This document shows positions 32,160 through 45,800 of a DNA stretch of 64,000 nt, one piece after another (positions within the stretch are counted from its first letter, which is position 1; the number at the start of each line of letters is the position of its first letter). A program made the position numbers and the translations under genes. This DNA comes from Sphaerolaimus hirsutus (lineage: Eukaryota > Nematoda > Chromadorea > Monhysterida > Sphaerolaimidae). The notes below the pieces were generated by a model. That model was not told the DNA's origin. It did no database searches and saw only the letters and a program-made list of their open reading frames with translations. The stretch is from the NCBI GenBank assembly GCA_964036195.1, contig OZ038450.1, positions 13,394,701-13,458,700 of the forward strand, in the 5' to 3' direction.

Positions 32160-35100
32160 GCAAATCCTCGAGTAAGACCCCCCCCCCCCGTTGGCAAGGC
32201 GAGGAAAAAATACGCCCCTTTCGAATAACTCCCCCCTTTGGATGAAAACGATTTATTGCCTACAGCAGCGAAAGCAGATACATGATGTGTATGCAACGTA
32301 CACTTTTTTGTTGTTGTTGGACATGAATTACATGAGTTTATAGACTACATCCACGCAATAAATCAAGTCCAAGTTTTCCGAGGAAACAATAACTCCCCCT
32401 TGAATAACTTCCTCCTCCAAAATGTTTGAGAAAAAAATAACTCACCTGGGGTCTTGCTCGAGGATTTAGGGTATAATAAGGACAGATGGCCCACGTACAG
32501 CAAACCCGCTACTAAATTTGGACACATTAAACCTAAAAAGCAATGTATTTCTACGGGGGAAAAGTACAATGAATGTTTGATAGTAATTAATGATCGTGCA
32601 TTTGATCTAGGATTCTATTCAGCCCCAGAGCGCAGTATTTGTGCAAAAAATGACCCAAAAGTATTTTTTCATCACATCAAACTACACTCTCCGCGGGTGA
32701 ATTTTGCACAATTTCTCGACTATATTTATCAATATACGGTAACACCATTCGTATAGGATCAGTATAGCGATCATGAATTGAGGGCAAAAAACCTTGTTGC
32801 AACAATGGCATGGTAGTTCAGAAAGTAAGTCCCGGTGTTATTTTATATGAAACTAAGGCGCTGTTCACACGAGTATTTATATATATTAGTATATGTATTA
32901 TACTTACCGTATTACCTCGAATTATCCCCCCCCCCTTGAATACCCCCCCAATATGGGCTGGGGAAATAATAACCCCCTCGAAATACCCCCCTCCGGAATG
33001 ATCTATATCATGTACATATCCAATGTACATGACGTATTTATTACTGCTAATTTGTATCGCAGCTACACAGACTAGTTTGTGTAGCTATCTACGTTTTTAT
33101 GTCCAAATAAACACCTTCCCGGTCACGTCCGGCACCCTATTTTTGATGACATTTGTGACATCCTATCTCCAGTTCTATGGTGCCCCAGAAGCTGAAACTT
33201 GGGGGAAATATTGACGGTTCCCCCCTCTACTTCGCATGAATTTGGGGGGTCGCGGCGACCCCTTTAGAGGGTGGGTTGCCATAAGTACATTTTGCCATTT
33301 TATTGGCTTTTCTGGTTTCTCTCTCAGGTCCGGCACCCACTGATTTTTAAGCTGTGGGGGGGCTATAAATCTAAAATTTTGGGGATGTATTACCAACACC
33401 CCTCCCCTACTATACACTATTCAAAAATGTGAGATTAATGTGAAAAATTTCTAAAATATTCTTTTATTCTCTAAAAAACATGACCACCCAATAGATGGAT
33501 GACAAAAAATTCACTTTTTGGAACTTTTTTATTCGACACTTGAAAAGCTGGTTTACGATACTTTAAAGTGAAGGGGTTGATGATTAAAGTTATGTAAAGA
33601 ACCACACCTCTAAAACGCCTGCATTGCAAAATTTACTTGGGGGGAATTTCAAAGTGTAAATTTTGTAAATTTTTGTTCCTGAAATGATGTCATTATGGTG
33701 TCATAAAATTCCCCCTAAGTAAATTTTGCAATGCAGGCATTTTAGAGGTATGGTTCTTTACATAACTTTAATCATCAAACCCTTCCCTTTAAAGTATCGT
33801 AAACCAGCTCTTCAAGTGTCTAATAAAAAAGTTCCAAAAAGTAAATTATTTGTCATCCATCTATTGGGTGGGACAGTCTATTTTTTCAATGAAACGAAAT
33901 CGCTTGAAAAGAGACCCTGCGAAGCGAGCGATTTTTCAACTTTTAAAATAAAATAAGTTTTGGATATGCATGGTACATTTTGCAATTTGGATACGTGTAT
34001 CAAATTGCATCTTTAATCGCTTTATTTCACATTAATCGCACATTTTCTTCACTACTGTGTTCATTTTTGAACAAGAAACCAGTGACGGACCCGATGGAAC
34101 AGTTTATTTTTCAATGAAATGAAATTGAACCGCGGCAACCGGGAATTTAGTGAGTCGCCGGAGGCCGCCCTGAGGGGGTATAGTAGGGGAGGGTGTTGTC
34201 TATACTCCCCCCAAATTGCAGCTCTTTATCTCCCCCACTACTGGAGGTACGGCATCCGAAGTGTTGCAAAATAACGTGGGTGCCGGACCTGTGCGGGACA
34301 CTCAAAAAGCCAAAAAAAAACTTTGCGTATACGGCGACCCACCCTGTAGCGGGTCGCCGTGGCCTCCCCCATTGATGCAGCGTAGAGGGGGGTTGCAAGT
34401 ATATACCCCCCCATTTTCAGCTTTCTACTCCGCCCGCAGCGGGAGTTAGGGCACCCGGAGTGAAATCAAAAATTGGGTGCCGAACCTGACCGGGAAGGTG
34501 TTTATATCCTGTTTGGAAACATTTATTACTTGTTTTGGGTACGCAAATGCCTACTATTTACTGCGACCTTTCCGAAAATTTCTGACGAAATAATAAGCCC
34601 CCCCCCTCGAATTAACCCACTCAAATATTGCTGGCGAAATAAAAAAAACCCATGGGGGTATTTCGTGGAAATACGGTAATTAGTTAATTATATTTAAGCA
34701 TACGTCCACATTGAACAAAAATACCAGTATTTGACCACTGCAGAGAACAAGAAAAATGTGTGGTCTAATATACATGGTTACGAATATGAAATTTGATGTT
34801 TTTCCTAGGCAACGATGCCGATCAAGATCGAGGCGTCACACAAGTCAAACCTTCAATTGTCATGAGAAAAGGATAGTTAAAAACTTTAAAAAATTTGTCG
34901 TCACGGAAAAACCGTGTGAACAGCGCACTCTTTCTTGATGTGAAAATTAATATTTTTGATGTAAAGATAACACGGCACATTACTTGCAATGTGATACAGT
35001 AATGAAAAGTGCAGTAGCCGGAAATAGTGACAATTCAGGACAGTGATGGAGAAATTTAAATAGAAATATTAGTAAGCAGTGTACATAAACGCCGTCTATC

Positions 35101-35490
35101 ATATCACATCATTTCGCTTGTTAAGTACAAACAACTTCCGTAAATCCTCGACTAAGTCCCCCGATGAGTTTTTTTCCTCATAATTATTTGAGAGGGACTT
35201 ATTCGAGTGGGGTTATTTTCCGTCAGAATTTAGCAAATGTAAATCGGTTTGAATTGGTGTAATAAATCATAAGTTGGCTTACGTTGGCATAAGTTCTAAA
35301 ATTGAAGCAATAAAATCAACGCTTGTGAGCACCAAGTGCAGAATATTGACTTAGATTGTAAATACAGAATACACACATGAAGATATTTCATACATTCGAG
35401 GGGGAGTTATTCGAGGGGGGAGTTATTTTTTCCTCACTCGGCCAACATAGGGGAGTTATTCGAGGGGGAGACTGAATCGAGGATTTACGG
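32160..35490. repeat. Cluster of short ACCGTAAATCCTCGA / TACCGTATTTCCTCGA elements
   Basis: Copies at about 32155-32240, 32385-32440, 32905-33000, 34590-34680, 35135-35240 and 35390-35490 share CCTCGAATAACTCCCCC-like text and terminal ACCGTAAATCC or ACCGTATTTCC. Others in the window: 775-850, 14115-14230, 18945-19040, 28690-28800, 38870-39000, 39595-39775, 60590-60830 and 63640-64000. Each is about 80-150 bp and palindromic in layout. Confidence 0.65.
33484..33872. mobile_element. Long inverted-repeat element
   Basis: The left arm starts CCACCCAATAGATGGATGAC and the right arm ends TCATCCATCTATTGGGTGG. The arms also share GTTTACGATACTTTAAAG, TTATGTAAAGAACC and TGCATTGCAAAATTTACTT in inverse order. 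Arms are roughly 180 bp with a short centre, and the arm match is high, so the copy is fairly recent. Confidence 0.85.
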
Positions 35491-37199
35491 TAATGGTTTG
35501 TATACATTTTCCTGCAGAAAGCGACAAATCTTTTTAAAATCTTGACATTTTCATTCAAACGCGCCGATTCGATCTTACACTATTACACAGGAAAATTTTT
35601 CAGTTCTTTGACTCATGTCGAAATGAAAACGATACAAATTAGAAGTCAAAAACGACTTCCGTTCTATTAATTCCACGGGAATAGGTAAAATTTTCCAGTG
35701 TGCATATTGGCCATCGAAAGCTGTACATAAACTGGTGGAAAATATAAATGAGAAAATCACTTTATTGTATTTTACAGATCCCACATGCAAGCTGTCAGGC
35801 TGTCATCTTGTGTGAGGGTGAACCCAAGTGTTCACTATATATACCCTAGGGGGCACCCCCCTCAGGCCTCCCTTGGTGCAGAAAATAATTTTTTAATCAT
35901 TTTAATCTAGAAAATATAAATGAGAATTCCATACAAATTTTTGTTCCTGATGAAATTTAAATTTTTAATAAATTTTTTTCTAGACACTTTAGACAAAAAA
36001 GTTTTTTTGACATTGGTAGAGTGTAAGTACGTGCAACTTTTCTACCCCCTCAGAAACCCCAGAAGCCCCACACGATGATGGCATTGTTGATCAAATAAAA
36101 ATTTTTTTTTGGAGAAAAACATAGGTTAGAAAAAGTGGATAATCCACTATCCCAAGCTATTTATGGAGCACATGGGGGCCAGAATTGGCTCGCTCAGTGT
36201 CAGGGGCAACATATGGATGCTCCTGGGTTCCGTTTTTGCACTTATGTATTTTTTATAGCAAATGATAAAAACAGCCCTGTGTAAAGAGGGCACTCGCATG
36301 ACAGCGCGTCCAGCGCCTGCAGTGTCATGATGCAAATTACAAAATACCAAAATGCATTCAATGTGGGCACTAATTATCTGATAAAAACCTATAGGGGCTG
36401 ATGGGCAATGTGCCCTGTATCTAGTGTGACTGGCCCAGACAAATAATGAAGTCATGTCCAGAAAATAAAAAATCACAGTTTCTTAATTACAAACACAATT
36501 TAGGTAATCACAAAGTTTAAAATCATTGTTGACATGGCTTCGTGGCACATGTCTGTATATTGGGGGTAATTTTTGTGTGGGGGAGTGGGCTGGGGGTCAA
36601 AATATACCCCCTACTTACCAGTGGGTCAAAAGATGGCTTTGGGCAAGCCACAAGGAATTTTGATTTTTTGAAAAAGCACCAACACAAGTGTATTCATCAC
36701 TTGTGTTGTCAGCACACCAAAAAAAGGCTGCACACATTACCGCAGCCATATTTTGTGTGGTTTTTTGAAAATTCTCATTTATATTATCCGGGAAAAAATT
36801 GGCAAAATTTTTTCATTTATCTGTAGAAGCAGAACAGGGGGGTGCCATGGGGTGCCACTTGGCATTTATGTAGGCAAATGTTGTGGGCACCCCCACAACA
36901 AATGGCAGCCATATTGGGCTGCACGTTTCCCTGTGAGATTGTTATGAAAAATGAGGTACCTGATTTCTCATTTAAATGTGCCACCAGTTTACAATGTCGC
37001 TACACACACCAGTTTTCTAATTAAAGTGGAAAAATTTAGTCAACTAAAAAGTCAGCCCGCATTCGGGTTTTTACTGGAATGTGTCGTTTTTACACTCCGC
37101 CAACCGCAGTCGACAAACACCGAACTCAAATGCCATAAAAAGTTGATTGATGAATTTACAATACTTTCAATCTACTGCCAGTAAATCAGTGTGTGCAGC

Positions 37200-37557
37200 G
37201 GCCACAAATTCCAATACAAATCACCAATTACCCGCCAGCCAGGCGCCAATAGAACTGTGTCTTCTATTGGCCGCCCTCCCCCTGCCCTGCGCCCCCCTCT
37301 TAACCGCCACGCTAGAAGCCCTCCCCCTACCCAGCGAGCTATTAGCTTCACTGGCGCTCCCATCATTCTCCCCGCTGAGTCTCTTCACGGAGATCTCCTC
37401 AATGCCCGCTATGCTGTCGTCAATGCAGCCGGCGGCCGGGGCTAAGGGAGTCGTCGGCGGGCTCGCTGCCGACCAGGCCGGACTCGCGCTGCTCGGTGGA
37501 CAGGTTGGCCGAACTGCCGACCCGTTCGAGCACGATGCGGAAACTGAGAGGTGAGCG
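37200..37557 (-). CDS. Possible exon block with a frame break
   Basis: On the minus strand, after an acceptor-like CTCACCTCTCAG, a frame with near-total G/C third positions reads FRIVLERVGSSANLSTEQRE and then VGSEPADDSL. A second minus-strand frame continues in good register (DDSIAGIEEISVKRLSGEND, then Ser/Arg/Gly-rich) to a stop before 37220. The two are out of phase by one. The plus strand is also open for 135 codons and ends at a donor-like GAGAG-GTGAGC, but its product is a Leu/Pro/Ala run typical of an antisense shadow. I recognise no family. It could be an exon with a missed tiny intron, a sequence error or a decaying gene. Confidence 0.4.
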
Positions 37558-38070
37558 GTGGGGGTTGGAAGGGGGTTTTGGGAGGGGTTGGGGATGTTTG
37601 ATTTATATAGTGTTGTGGGTACCTTGGTTATGTTTTGGCACCGCTTTTTCGCAGTTGGCTTGGTTAATGTAGTCACATGTAATTACTATTGGATTGGAAA
37701 GAAAGTTCTTTTCAACTCCAACTGAAAGAGAAATTCTAGCATCGGAAAGAACTTTCTTTCAAACCATGTAGTCTACAGCGGAATTTTCAGAAGCTGGCAA
37801 AGCGTCTTCTTTCAATTCATTTGAGTTGACCAGAATGAATCAATTCGATTTCGGTAAACAGTACTTGACGGACTACTCATTCCGGTAAAACTCAATTCAA
37901 CTGAAAGCCAAGTTGATAAAAATTCCAGCCGTGAACTTAAATGTTTATGCCCACCGTGACATTTTCTGGGGTATATTGCGAAGCGTAAGTTTGCGCGGAC
38001 TAACAAGCGAGGCTGCTCTCATTGATGGGACAGGACGACAACAATTAAAAGATGACACAAATGGGTTAAT

Positions 38071-38315
38071 GGCCCTACACACACTAGTATTCACCGTGAA
38101 ATGTGTGAAAACTGAAATGGCCACATGGCGACATTTAGGCTACTCTTATTGTATGCTATATGTGTTTTAGTTTTCAAATGTTCAAATTTTAACTTATATT
38201 TTTTTAAATTCAAATTTAATTTAGATTAAATCATTCAACTGTGTTCATTAATTTGCATTTAAATTTTTTGCAGTTTTCACAGGAAGTCACGGTGAAAACT
38301 AGTGTGTGTAGGCAC
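38071..38315. repeat. Inverted-repeat element, CACACACTAGTTTTCACCGT family
   Basis: Left end GGCCCTACACACACTAGTAT then TCACCGTGAA; right end GTCACGGTGAAAACTAGTG then TGTGTAGGCAC. The interior shares ATGCTATATGTGTTTTAG with the copy at 9307-9542. Confidence 0.72.
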
Positions 38316-38442
38316 AATGTATAACGCACGGCACTGATATTTTTGTTACTCGTTATGAAACATTGCTCAAATAGAGGCCCCTCTTGTTGTCAGATTTTTT
38401 TATAATTTTTTTCTTGGTGTTTGAATTCTTTTAACTAAAGAT

Positions 38443-38759
38443 AAACAGGGTGCACGCCAGGTCCGCCACCCAAATTCTGAGTCGGTGCCGGACGCCATAT
38501 CTCCAGTTGTAGTGGGGGATTTATTCGAAATTTTGAGGGCATATACTCGAAACCCACCCACTACTATATACGGGCTGGGGAAGGTCGGCGACCCACACTC
38601 AGGTGGGTCGCCGACCTTCCCCAGCCCGTATATAGTAGTGGGTGGGTTTCGAGTATATGCCCTCAAAATTTCGAATAAATCGCCCCACTACAACTGGAGA
38701 TATGGCGTCCGGCACCGACTCAGAATTTGGGTGGCGGACGTGGCGTGCACCCTGTTTAC
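38443..38759. repeat. Near-perfect 317-bp palindrome
   Basis: Two arms of about 154 bp mirror each other around a short centre near 38600 (GGTCGGCGACCCA ... TGGGTCGCCGACC). The outer ends are AAACAGGGTGCACGCC and GGCGTGCACCCTGTTT. Only a few arm mismatches are visible. All open frames here (for example 38400-38666 minus and 38485-38763 plus) are mirror images and not genes. Confidence 0.9.
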
Positions 38760-39864
38760 ATAGGTGGCGGGGCAAGCGAGGGGCCAATTCCACACCATGT
38801 CAGTCGACTTGTAATTCTAAGAAATTTAATTTCAAGTGACAATTTCCGGTAAAATGTTTTCAAGCTTCTCACGTATTTACTCGAAATACCCCCCAGTGGG
38901 TTTATTTTTTCAGAGTGCAAATCTTGAGGGGGTAATCGAGGGCGGGGTATATCGTGGCGAGTATTTCGTGGGGTTATTTCGAAGAAATAAGGTATACCAC
39001 AGGGTCCATAGTGAAAATTTGGTAAATAACACGAAAGCCTACAAGTGTGGAATTGGCGCCATTACAGACGGGCTTCTAATCGAGTACCTATTAGAATTTT
39101 CCTACACACAGAACAATCATCTACCCATCTATCGAAATATCTACATACACACAAGAACTCATTCGTCTACAGTAAAGTGTGCCAAAGTTTCGAACAATTG
39201 CTGCAGCGGTCTGGATGCGGCGCGCACGGACCAACTGCGTCTGAGCGGCCGGCGCGGCGCTGCAGTGCGAGCGGAAAATCGACCAAATTGTTCGAAAAAT
39301 GCTTTTAATTGGCCTAATTAGCATGCAAAATTTGAGCTGAGGGAAATGGGTATGTATTTTGCCACGGCAAATCAATCTTTAAACGAAGCATATTGATGTA
39401 AGACTCGAATAGAAGCCCAGATTTAGTTTCCAAGAGTAGGCTAAAATTAAGTGATTGAAAAGTGCCGTATTGCTGTGAACGAAAGTGCTATGGTATTGTT
39501 TGGGATGAAAATTTTGATTTCATCTCGAGAAAAAATCTATGAGTCTGAATGTTTTATGTATATCTATTCTCTAAATACATAATACCGCTACTAAACTTAC
39601 CGTAAATTCCAAATAGTTCCACTTCTTTGAATAATCCGCCTTTCGCGAATAATTCCCGCAGTTACCCGACTGAACGAAAAACATAGTTCCACTCATTGAA
39701 TTCGACCCAGTCAATAAAATTCGACAAAAAAACTCACCAGGGGAACTATTCGAGTATTTACGGTAATCACACATATTCGCACCGGGGGCATCTATTCGAG
39801 CATACCACAGCTAAATTAATATAAAAAATACAACACTACACCACGGGACCACAAATCGCATGCA

Positions 39865-42800
39865 CTAACAGTCGGTGGTGAGCTCGTAAGCCAGCTCGAA
39901 GCTGCAGTCCTCCAGATTTGTCATCTGCACCGAAGTAGACGCCAATCTGTCGCGCTGCGACGCGTTCGTCGAGCTCTCCGAGCTGATGCCGGCGATCGAA
40001 CTCAATCCGGTGATTTTGGAGAGTCTGTGGAGAAAATTGTGGAGACATTTCTATCGCGGATAGGGAAATAGATAGAAACTGCACGATGCGAAATGAACTT
40101 GGGGCACACCGTAAAATGCAGGGCAAAACACAGGGCACAGGGCTTGGGTTTTATATTGGTTTGTTCGCAAACTGTAGAGATAGTGTGCTGATTTTGTATT
40201 TTTTTTGTTGCTTAGTATGCGCAGAATCTTACCATAATTTAATGAATAAAATTTTGAGATAAATTTCGCAATCAATTATTCCATAGTAAACATGAAATAT
40301 TATGATGACAAAACTGTATAATTTTTGGTTCAGTATCCAGGTGGGTGAACGATTCTTGTGAAGATGAAGATTTCTGTGAACACCTTTTATTAGTGAATCA
40401 GTGCATTTGAAAGACAGACCACCAAAATGTTGCAAAAATTGAAATGATAAAAATCAATCCAATATAATCGGTTGAAGAATTTCTACGCATATTAATTAGC
40501 TTTGAAAATACAATCAATTTTTTCATGTAAATACATACCTAAATACAATTAAGGCATAAAACTATCTATTCAAGGAATTAGTTTGCGAACAGAGCAAAAC
40601 AAAACAGGGTCATAAAAAGGTGATGAGGACACAAACGTTCATAGGAACGTCCCCGCATCTCGTGATAATCAATTTCAATCAAAAATAATGGCTGCCCACT
40701 GTGCACATTTACCACAACATATACATTGTAAAAACACATGACAATATCAAATGGTGTACATAAATACATAGATATTACAGTTCCACACAACGGTACAATT
40801 GGCGCGCGCAATAATGCAAATAATGTAAATAAATGCAATATACTTGAACCGCAGTCTTTATGACACGAAGCAAAAACTGTGGTACATCACACCTCTCAAC
40901 TCTGTATAACAATGTGTCAATACTTTTGCCGCACACTCTACATTCAATAAATGTCAAATGACTCACAGTTTGCGGACACCAGATTCCCTTCGCTGGTACT
41001 TCCAAGGGTGCAATTTTTCGTCTGGTTCGCGCGGCATCGGCCCGTAAACTACTAATTCATCATCACTGCAGTTTGGGGGGGGGGGGTATTTCAGTTGACT
41101 TTTCGATGTGAACTGTTGAATAATGCCGATGTAGGTGTTTTTAAAACTTTCTCAATCAACTTCTCTTCATTTAGCTGAACTTTGAAAATGAAATCATCTG
41201 AAATCACGAAAAGGCAAAAATGAGTTACTTTAAATTTTTGCCTAGTAGCACTACTGCGAAGTGCAGTGTGTTTTGAGTGTGAAATGGGCAAATTTGTGGC
41301 CATTATTTGAAAAACCGAGGCCATTGAAAAGAGCACTTTTACATCCTTAGTTGCGTCACAACAAAAAAACGAACCCTGGTCTGGGACTGGGTGCAGGCGA
41401 TGGTCTCATATTTTCTAACCTTTCTTCTAATTCTAATACCTTGGCTTTCAGCTCGTTCTTTTCGTGCAACACTGAGCGCAATTCGTTCAGTGAAAATCGA
41501 GGCATATTTTCTCGGTCCTGTAGAGCCTGAGCCTCGTCCTGGTGAGGGGTAGGTTTTATATTAAAAAATAAGTTTTTATATTTATATGCGTATTCCCTCA
41601 AATAAGCCCCACGGAAGGTTATTTTTTGGAAAAGTGCGTAATGGCACTCACTGTTTCAGATCAATTGAATTATCGTGCGTGAGCGCACCGCAGTAATTTT
41701 TTTTTTAAATTTACAACTGCAGTGTCGCCTCACGGACTGACGCTCCACATGGGTAAGGCATCAGCAGTGAAACCACGGAATAACTAAATTTACAATAAAA
41801 AATTCGGCCCGTTAAAAAAAACGAATGTCTGAACTTAAAAAAACGTCGTTTTCCCACTGGGCGGACGTTAGAAAATACCCAGCATGGAGCTGGGAATTTT
41901 TTTATAGATAAATGTGAAAATTTGCATGTTGCGTTCATTTCCGCCGCTTTTTGACAATTCTGAGCGAAAATGAGTGCAACTCCTGGTAGAACAGAATTAC
42001 GAAACTGCACAACACGGGAAAAAAGCACAACACAACACAATGATACACATAAGTTTACCTTTTTGGATTCTGGTTTTTGTATTTCTGCTTCCTTTGCCTG
42101 ACGAACATATTGTAAAATTAAACTTCGGCATTTAAGTACCTTTTTGGTGTAAGCACAAAATTTCGTCGAGAAAATGCACAACACAAATTTCTACCCAAAT
42201 TATTATATTCCCATCGCATTTGACTAGTGGTGTATAAAGGTGATGTGGCGCAAGGAAAACGCCGAGGGCGGGCGCAAGCACTAAAGTAAAAAAGTTCACG
42301 GTGATTTTGGCGCTATGCGCCATCTCGCTCTGGCGCCATTGGCGCTGAGAGTCGGAAAAGTGCCCTGGATCTTTTTACATCACTACATTTAACAGCATCC
42401 TACCATACAAACCTGGCTCTGTTCCAAATCCTTCCTAGCCATCTCCAACTGATTGCACTGGTGCTTCAAACTTATGCACTGCTCCTCAGTGGATTGCAAC
42501 AGGGCCACCAGGGGACACTCCAGACCCTGTGAAATGCCCTGAAAACGTAGAATGTTACGCAGTGTCAAAAGTTATGTACAATGCCCTCGAAAATGGCAAA
42601 CGTAGGTTGCCATTTTACAGGGCATTTGACACGACCTTTGACACTTAGCATGACATTTTACATTCTACGGGACATTTTAGAGGGTGTGAAAGTGGCACCA
42701 GCTCGGATTTCTCCTCGACCAATGAGCGACCGTGTTGTTGCATGGCGCGATTTTTCCGACCCAATTCTTTGTTCGCACGCGCCAAACGGTCCACTTGCGT

Positions 42801-45800
42801 TTGAAGCTGTAATGTTTTTTGGGGTTCATAGTGTTTTTTGTTAAGGGTGGATTTATATTTGGCTCAGTGCCAATACGTTATGAAAATGGAAACTGACTGA
42901 AACGTGATTTTACATATTAAATCATCAAAAAAAAATTCGGCGTGACATATTACACGACATTTTTTTTCAGAAATACATAAATACCATACTAAATCCCCTC
43001 AGTACAAAGTTCTATGGCCCAGAAAGTTCATCTAAGAAGTTTGTATACTCTCAATTTTGTGCGACCACATCTTGCATAATCCCAATTTCCCTCACTCTAT
43101 AAGCAACTTTAAGAAAATCGAACCCCCACTTTTCATTTTCACATTTATATCATAATGCATCCATGTATATATTTTCCTCGCACCAGTGAAACAGTTTCCC
43201 TTTACATACGCTTGACTGGCATCAAATGTAAATGTGAAGCTTCCTACAATTGCTTATGATATAGTCTCTGGAGGCGATTCTATAGTTTTATGACCGTTTG
43301 TTCTTGATGCATTACGAAAATACTGAGACAGTGTTCTTTGCAGCCTATGTGGAAGCATACAAATGTATTAGAACCTGTAGGTGACAAGTGAACTAAATCA
43401 CATGTTTTTTATATTGAACAAAATCTCTGGGGGATTTTACTGTAAAACATATCAGAAAATATAATTTTTTTACAAATATTTATATATATGACAGGATTTT
43501 ACAACAAGATTTAATTATTTATATTTTCTTTTTGAGACTTTGAGATTTTTAAAAATATCGCATCCTTATATATTCATATTTTTTCATGTTTTCCCTCGGG
43601 AGAATTTAATATTCTTTCTCCTTCAGAGTTTTCTGCAATTTCAATTTAATTACATTTTCGTAAAATCGCCCAATCTTAAAACGCTAATCACAGGTAAAGT
43701 GACACTTTTGCAAATCACTTTAACGTAACTTGTCAGTAAGTTGTCACTTTATCTTCACTTGCAACACACCCTTTATTTGGTTGGTAGAATGATTTGCCCC
43801 GGTATTTGCAGAATGTAACGAGGTATGATAAATATCATGGAAACAAAGCACCTGCACACTAAGTCCGTGTTCCCTCATTTGAAACATGCATGAACTCCGG
43901 CTAAAATTTCTCAGCCGTTTTCTACTAAACGGTTACACAGAATAAATAGCCAAATCTAACAGCTAAGCATGCTCATGAATTTTTAATGACTTCTATCTGC
44001 AGAGATGGGCTACTGATAGCTGCAACAACCAAATGCAATCATACAAGGGTCTAGTAAGGGGGTTGTTGAGTGGTTAACCCCCAATCCCCACTGTTCTACT
44101 TAAGTATTAACTCAAAATCGCCAATCTCAATGCACCTTTTCGCCCCATTTCAACTGCAAAAAACCTGTTTCCGGTCACATACTTGTGTAATCAGTCAGTT
44201 TACTAGCTTATAACCTATCACTGGCTATTCAAACCTGAATTATAGCGACTTCTCGCGCGTCTAGACCTTGAAAATCCTGTACATTGAAAAGCGAAACCCT
44301 GCAGAAAATAGTAAAGCTATTTATCCCTACGGGGGGGGGAGCGATTTACTATCTATTTGAACCCCAGAGGGGCCCAAATCTACAAGACCTCAAAACCACA
44401 CACAAGTATAAATAAGCCTATTCCCTCACCACAAACAGCTTAAAGAAGAATGTAAGTTTGTCACACCATAACTCATGCAAATACATAACTCAAGTCGAGC
44501 GAGGCATATAGTGGCTAGCAAACCAGCTAACATATGTCTGTGTTATTGACACACTGCCCTCTGTACAGACACTCTGGGTGCAGGGTGGTTCAGAGTTTTT
44601 TTTATTTTGTTGAAAAAATGTTGAACTCTGGACGGAGGGGATGAAATTTTTATGTATTTAATTAGTTTTGCAATAGATATAAAACAGTGGACTATTTGAT
44701 AAGACGATTGCGTCATGTGGAACTTTTTATGAATACCTGACATCGGTATGTAATTACCTAAATGATCTCACGCAGGGACGTATCCAGGATTTTTGAGCGG
44801 GGGGGGCTGTTTGTTTACGGAGCCCGGCGAACGGGGGGGGGCTCAGCCCCCCCCCCCTAAAATTTTACCTGTACAGTGGCGGAATGGCGCCATGGCGTTG
44901 GCGCCATTCGTAGACGCCACGCCATGGCGCCATTGGCGTTAGCGCTGGCACCATGAACCGCTGATATGTACGTAAATATACATACATATGGAGAGATGGA
45001 CACGAAATTCAACGTATTTTACAGATATTTGAGGGTACAGGTGCCGATTTTCCAATAATCCCGTGGACGGTGGAAAAATGCGCGCTCGCGCGCAAAATTT
45101 TTACATAGCACCTTGGAAATTAGTTCCGAAAACGGCATTTTCCTCGATTTTTTCCGGTCTCACCCGGGAACGGGGGGGGCTGCAGCCCCCCCCGCCCCCC
45201 CCCCTGGATACGTCCTTGATCTCACGCATATCCCAAATAATCCCATATCCGCATATCCCATATCCCAAATGCACCAAAAAATCGAAACAAGTCTCAAAGC
45301 CCACGTAAATTTATCGTGTCTTGAAGCTAATTCATCACTCGCCACGGCAAATGTTTCAAGCATTCAGGCGCGACGGTTGACATTTTTCAGATCCATTCTA
45401 TATACTCGAATGTACTCAACCCACGCAAAAAATGCCATTGATGCTGTTATAAATACCATGTGTATGTGTAATGTACACATACACATCATGTGGATGAAAT
45501 AATTCAATCAATACATGAAGTGGAAAATGGCCGTTTTATTTAGTTGTCGATCAGTCAGCCCGACGCGTTTGCGTTTCTGTTCATATCGTATTACCCAGAA
45601 CCCACGACAAGCCCCATCCATTTCGACCAGAAACTCTGGCCAGAGTGCATTAAGCGGCATCAGGGTGTTCCAGAAAGATTGGGACAGAATTTTTGCTGGT
45701 GACAAGTCCTTTCTCACTCCAATTTTGCGAAGCTTTGCATCACCGTCAATTGTTTTCCGTTTCCGGAAGAATTTCGCCTTCCGTTTTCCGGCATTCCATT

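Larger units (their letters stand above)
30013..37200. other. 7 kb gene-free repeat stretch
   Basis: No convincing exon. It contains a hAT-like element, a half copy of the GTTGACATCGACACC family, short CCTCGAATAA elements, a long inverted-repeat element at 33.5-33.9 kb, and repeated units with GGGTCGCCG and CACCCACTGA-like text at 33.2-33.4 and 34.15-34.5 kb. The stretch from 35.5 to 36.9 kb is AT-rich with no structure that I recognise. Confidence 0.6.

Noticed and set aside
38400-38839. Several 64-92 codon frames on both strands
   Set aside because: They are mirror images produced by the near-perfect palindrome at 38443-38759.
39121-39375. GC-rich block with three open frames near 39180-39290
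   Set aside because: CGAACAATTGCTGCAG and its inverse at the other side make it look like a palindromic repeat; no splice sites frame an exon.
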